A DNA stretch of 64,000 bases, from contig JAKLIW010000004.1 in assembly GCA_022709425.1 (NCBI GenBank), forward strand, positions 162,494 through 226,493. Direction: 5' to 3'. The notes under the pieces are model-generated. The model saw only the letters and a list, made by a program, of their open reading frames with translations, was not told the DNA's origin and made no database searches. The stretch is from a bacterium. GTDB taxonomy: Bacteria; UBP6; UBA1177; JAKLFG01. The position numbers and the translations under genes were made by a program. Shown here in pieces: positions 61,767 through 64,000 of the stretch; position 1 is the first letter of the stretch, and the number at the start of each line of letters is the position of its first letter.

Positions 61767-64000
61767 ATGCAAAGATCTTTGGTGTGCGTCGTGCTGGCGC
61801 TCGGACTCCTGTTCGTCGTTGCCTGCGATGACGGCAAGAAGACCGACACGGGCGATAGTGCCTGCGGCAACAACAAAATAGAGACGGGTGAGCTGTGTGA
61901 CGGTTCCGCTCTGGGGAGCGCGACCTGCGTAGTGCTCGGTTTCGGGGCGGGAACGCTCGCCTGTAAGACCGATTGCAGCGCCTTTGACACGAGCCTGTGC
62001 GGCGCTTCGGCGACCTGCGGCGACAACATAAAGAACGGCACCGATCTGTGCGACGGGACCGATCTTGGCGGGAAAAGTTGTCAGACAGAGGGGTTTGCGT
62101 CGGGCACCTTGACCTGTCTGGCGAACTGCACCGGCTTCAATACCGCCGCGTGCGCCGGTCAGATCGTCTGCGGCAACAATACGGTGGAGGGTGTTGAGGT
62201 CTGTGACGGTACCCAACTGAATGACCAGACCTGCCAGACGCAGGGGTTTGGCCCCGGGACGCTTGCCTGCAAAAGCGATTGTTCCGGTTACGATACCACC
62301 GGCTGCGGTGAAGAGTGCCAACCCGACTGCGGGACGCGGGTCTGCGGCCCCGATCCGGTCTGCAATGAGTCGTGCGGCGACTGCGGCGCTTTCGAGGAAT
62401 GCACCGATGCGGGGCAGTGCCTCAAGACCTGTGATCTCGACGAGATAACGGCCGATACGGTGGTCAACATCGATCTTTTCACGGCGACCGTCAGCGGGCA
62501 GATAAAGCTGAACAACGCCGTGATGCCCGATAACACGCTCAATGAGTACAATGATCGCGGCTGGGTCCGCTTTGTCCATAAAAAAAGCGGCGCCACGCTT
62601 TCCTTTTCGATCGGTATGACCGGCATCGCCCAATTCAGCGGCGCAGTGTTCGAGGGAGCGTACGATATCATCTACGATCCCAACAGCGCCGACTACCAGA
62701 ACGTGACCCCCACGACGCGCTATGTGCTTGCCGAGGATGTGGCCATAACGGGGGCATGGCAGCAGAACTACAACCTGCCGACCGTGGCGGTCAGCGGCGC
62801 GGTGACGCTCAACGGCGCCGCGATGCCGGCCAACACGCTGAGCGAGTACAACGACCGCGCCTCTATCCGTTTCACCGACAACAAAAGCGGCGATTCTTTC
62901 TCGGTACCGCTCGGCATCACCGGTCCCGCCGCTTTTTCGACGACGCTTTTCGGCGGCGACTACAAGGTCATGCTTGCTCCCAATAGCCGAGATTATCAGA
63001 ATGTCCTGCCGGCGACCGATCTGCTCCTTTCCTCGGGCGAGAACATTACCGCGACCAAGGCGCTTTCGTACGATGTGGGCACCCTCACCGTTTCGGGCGT
63101 CGTCGAGCTCAACGCCGCCCAGATGCCCCCCAACACCCTGAGTGAGTACAACGACCGCGCCTCCATCCGTTTCACCGACACCCTGTCGGGGTCCTCCGCC
63201 AGCTATCCGCTGGGCATCACCGGTCCGGCCGCCTACAGCGGCGAGCTGTTCAAAGGAACTTACCGGGTGACGATCGTTCCCAACGGCGCCGACTACCAGA
63301 ATGTCCTGCCCTATCTGCAGCACGAACTCGAGGCGGGGCTTTCGCTCGCCGCCGATACGACGCGCGACTTCGATGTCGCCACCGCCGAGGTCACGGGGGT
63401 CATCACGCTCGACGGAGCGCAGATGCCCGCCAATACCCTTAACGAGTACAATGATCGCGGCGGGGTCCGTTTTACCGACAGCGTGACCGGCGATCGCATC
63501 AGTTTCCCGCTGGGGATCACCGGCATCGCCCAATACACCGCTAAGATATTTACCGGTATCTACAAGGTCGAACTGGTCCCCAACGGCGTCGACTACCAGA
63601 ATGTCCTTCCCGACATGGATAAAAAACTCGACGATGCCTTGGCGGTCACGGGCGACCTGACCAAGCACTATCCGGTCGATACGGTGTCGCTTACGGCCAC
63701 CGTGACGCTCAACGGCATGCAGATGCCCGCCAACACACTGAATGAATACAACGACCGCGGCCATCTGCGCTTCGGTAACACCGCGAGCGGCGACAGTCTT
63801 TCGTTCCCCCTCGGCATCAGCGGTGCGGCGACCGCATCGGTCACGGTGTGGAAAGACGACTACCAGATAGCGCTCGTTCCGAGCGGTGTCGACTACCAGA
63901 ATGTCATGCCCGACCTCAAGTACATACTCGAGAAACGGCTCTCCCTGACCGGCGCCGCGCCGCTTTCGTGGGATGTCAAGACGGCGACGGTGAGCGGTAC
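61767..64000 (+). CDS. Repetitive surface lipoprotein (3' end beyond window)
   Basis: This is a lipoprotein (signal MQRSLVCVVLALGLLFVVAC, Cys 20) with GGAGG 7 nt before the ATG; 744 codons are visible. Three Cys-rich modules of about 45 residues come first (CGNNKIETGELCDG ... CKTDCSAFDTSLC), then a linker with CGxDPVCNESCGDC. From 62481 five complete 100-residue units follow, and a sixth begins, in which MPANTLNEYNDRG and PLGITG recur. The units look like small Ig- or CarboxypepD_reg-type beta domains. The protein is probably a long surface fibre or adhesin. The coding region continues off the window. Confidence 0.88.
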   Translation, partial: MQRSLVCVVLALGLLFVVACDDGKKTDTGDSACGNNKIETGELCDGSALGSATCVVLGFGAGTLACKTDCSAFDTSLCGASATCGDNIKNGTDLCDGTDLGGKSCQTEGFASGTLTCLANCTGFNTAACAGQIVCGNNTVEGVEVCDGTQLNDQTCQTQGFGPGTLACKSDCSGYDTTGCGEECQPDCGTRVCGPDPVCNESCGDCGAFEECTDAGQCLKTCDLDEITADTVVNIDLFTATVSGQIKLNNAVMPDNTLNEYNDRGWVRFVHKKSGATLSFSIGMTGIAQFSGAVFEGAYDIIYDPNSADYQNVTPTTRYVLAEDVAITGAWQQNYNLPTVAVSGAVTLNGAAMPANTLSEYNDRASIRFTDNKSGDSFSVPLGITGPAAFSTTLFGGDYKVMLAPNSRDYQNVLPATDLLLSSGENITATKALSYDVGTLTVSGVVELNAAQMPPNTLSEYNDRASIRFTDTLSGSSASYPLGITGPAAYSGELFKGTYRVTIVPNGADYQNVLPYLQHELEAGLSLAADTTRDFDVATAEVTGVITLDGAQMPANTLNEYNDRGGVRFTDSVTGDRISFPLGITGIAQYTAKIFTGIYKVELVPNGVDYQNVLPDMDKKLDDALAVTGDLTKHYPVDTVSLTATVTLNGMQMPANTLNEYNDRGHLRFGNTASGDSLSFPLGISGAATASVTVWKDDYQIALVPSGVDYQNVMPDLKYILEKRLSLTGAAPLSWDVKTATVSG
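62481..64000 (+). repeat. Exact 300-nt tandem repeats in coding sequence
   Basis: Units start at 62481, 62781, 63081, 63381, 63681 and 63981. The EYNDR codons occur at 62544, 62844, 63144, 63444 and 63744. Spacing is exactly 300 nt with no insertion or deletion, although the copies differ at many bases. Each unit is 100 residues. Confidence 0.9.

Noticed and set aside
61713..63764. 683-codon minus-strand ORF with periodic repeats
   Set aside because: Shadow of the 300-nt repeat lipoprotein; there is no ribosome site, and the plus strand has lipobox and GGAGG.
1..64000. tRNA, rRNA, insertion sequence with transposase, or replication origin
   Set aside because: None could be recognised on reading both strands; only repeat scars were seen.

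Overview
The window looks like chromosomal DNA of an uncultivated Gram-negative, GC-rich bacterium, possibly delta-proteobacterial or myxococcal in character. Supporting signs are the many lipoproteins with a Cys lipobox followed by Asp/Thr-rich linkers, Cys-rich modules of the CGD...GE.CDG type, LPP20-like and PEGA proteins, an Omp85-like barrel, RpoH and DegP. No rRNA, tRNA or CRISPR was seen, so the phylum cannot be fixed. Promoters of TTGACA-16/17-TATAAT type and GGAGG ribosome sites are easy to see. ATA is used often for Ile despite the high GC.

Layout. 0-5.2 kb: surface proteins (collagen-like fragment, a metallopeptidase/propeller/barrel fusion, two acidic-linker lipoproteins). 5.2-11.2 kb: a nucleotidyltransferase pair, small secreted proteins, rpoH, an AhpD-like protein, deoC and a polyferredoxin with a small CxxC membrane partner. 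11.2-15.3 kb: two tandem Na/Pi cotransporter paralogues, each preceded by 11-bp-spaced Pho-box-like repeats, then a zinc-ribbon protein. 15.3-18.8 kb: RCC1-repeat lipoprotein, glutathione peroxidase and an LOR/scramblase-like protein. 18.8-21.7 kb: an AT-rich, tightly coupled three-gene cassette (membrane-anchored Mrr-like nuclease with coiled coil, unknown helical protein, HEPN-type protein), the best candidate here for an undescribed defence system. 21.7-32 kb: an antitoxin remnant, AAA ATPase, two S9 peptidases, an ORF6N gene bracketed by direct repeats that duplicate a promoter, a phosphohexomutase followed by glgC, and a small accessory patch with dispersed hairpin repeats.

32-36.5 kb holds housekeeping genes (rpsA, argF, a trxB-like reductase, ExbB). 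36.5-44.4 kb has a PEGA protein, a large lipoprotein whose signal-peptide start lies inside a dispersed palindromic repeat, a second HEPN-like gene and small redox or stress proteins. 44.4-52.5 kb has pyk, a membrane protein coupled to an LPP20/Sel1 lipoprotein, a secreted agmatine/peptidyl-arginine deiminase with a Cys-rich and acidic tail, an AlbA_2-type regulator, a lipoprotein and a YjbQ-family protein. 52.5-61.7 kb has an unusual Reg_prop/Y_Y_Y sensor joined to a chemotaxis-type signalling domain, then a co-directional run of envelope genes (LPP20 lipoprotein, TlpA-like thioredoxin, CsgG/LpoB-like protein, ferredoxin, secreted and membrane proteins, HIT protein) and DegP. The window ends inside a lipoprotein whose C-terminal part repeats with an exact 300-nt period.

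The main themes are cell-surface proteins and envelope maintenance, phosphate uptake, sugar-phosphate and glycogen metabolism, and two islands of probable phage-defence genes.
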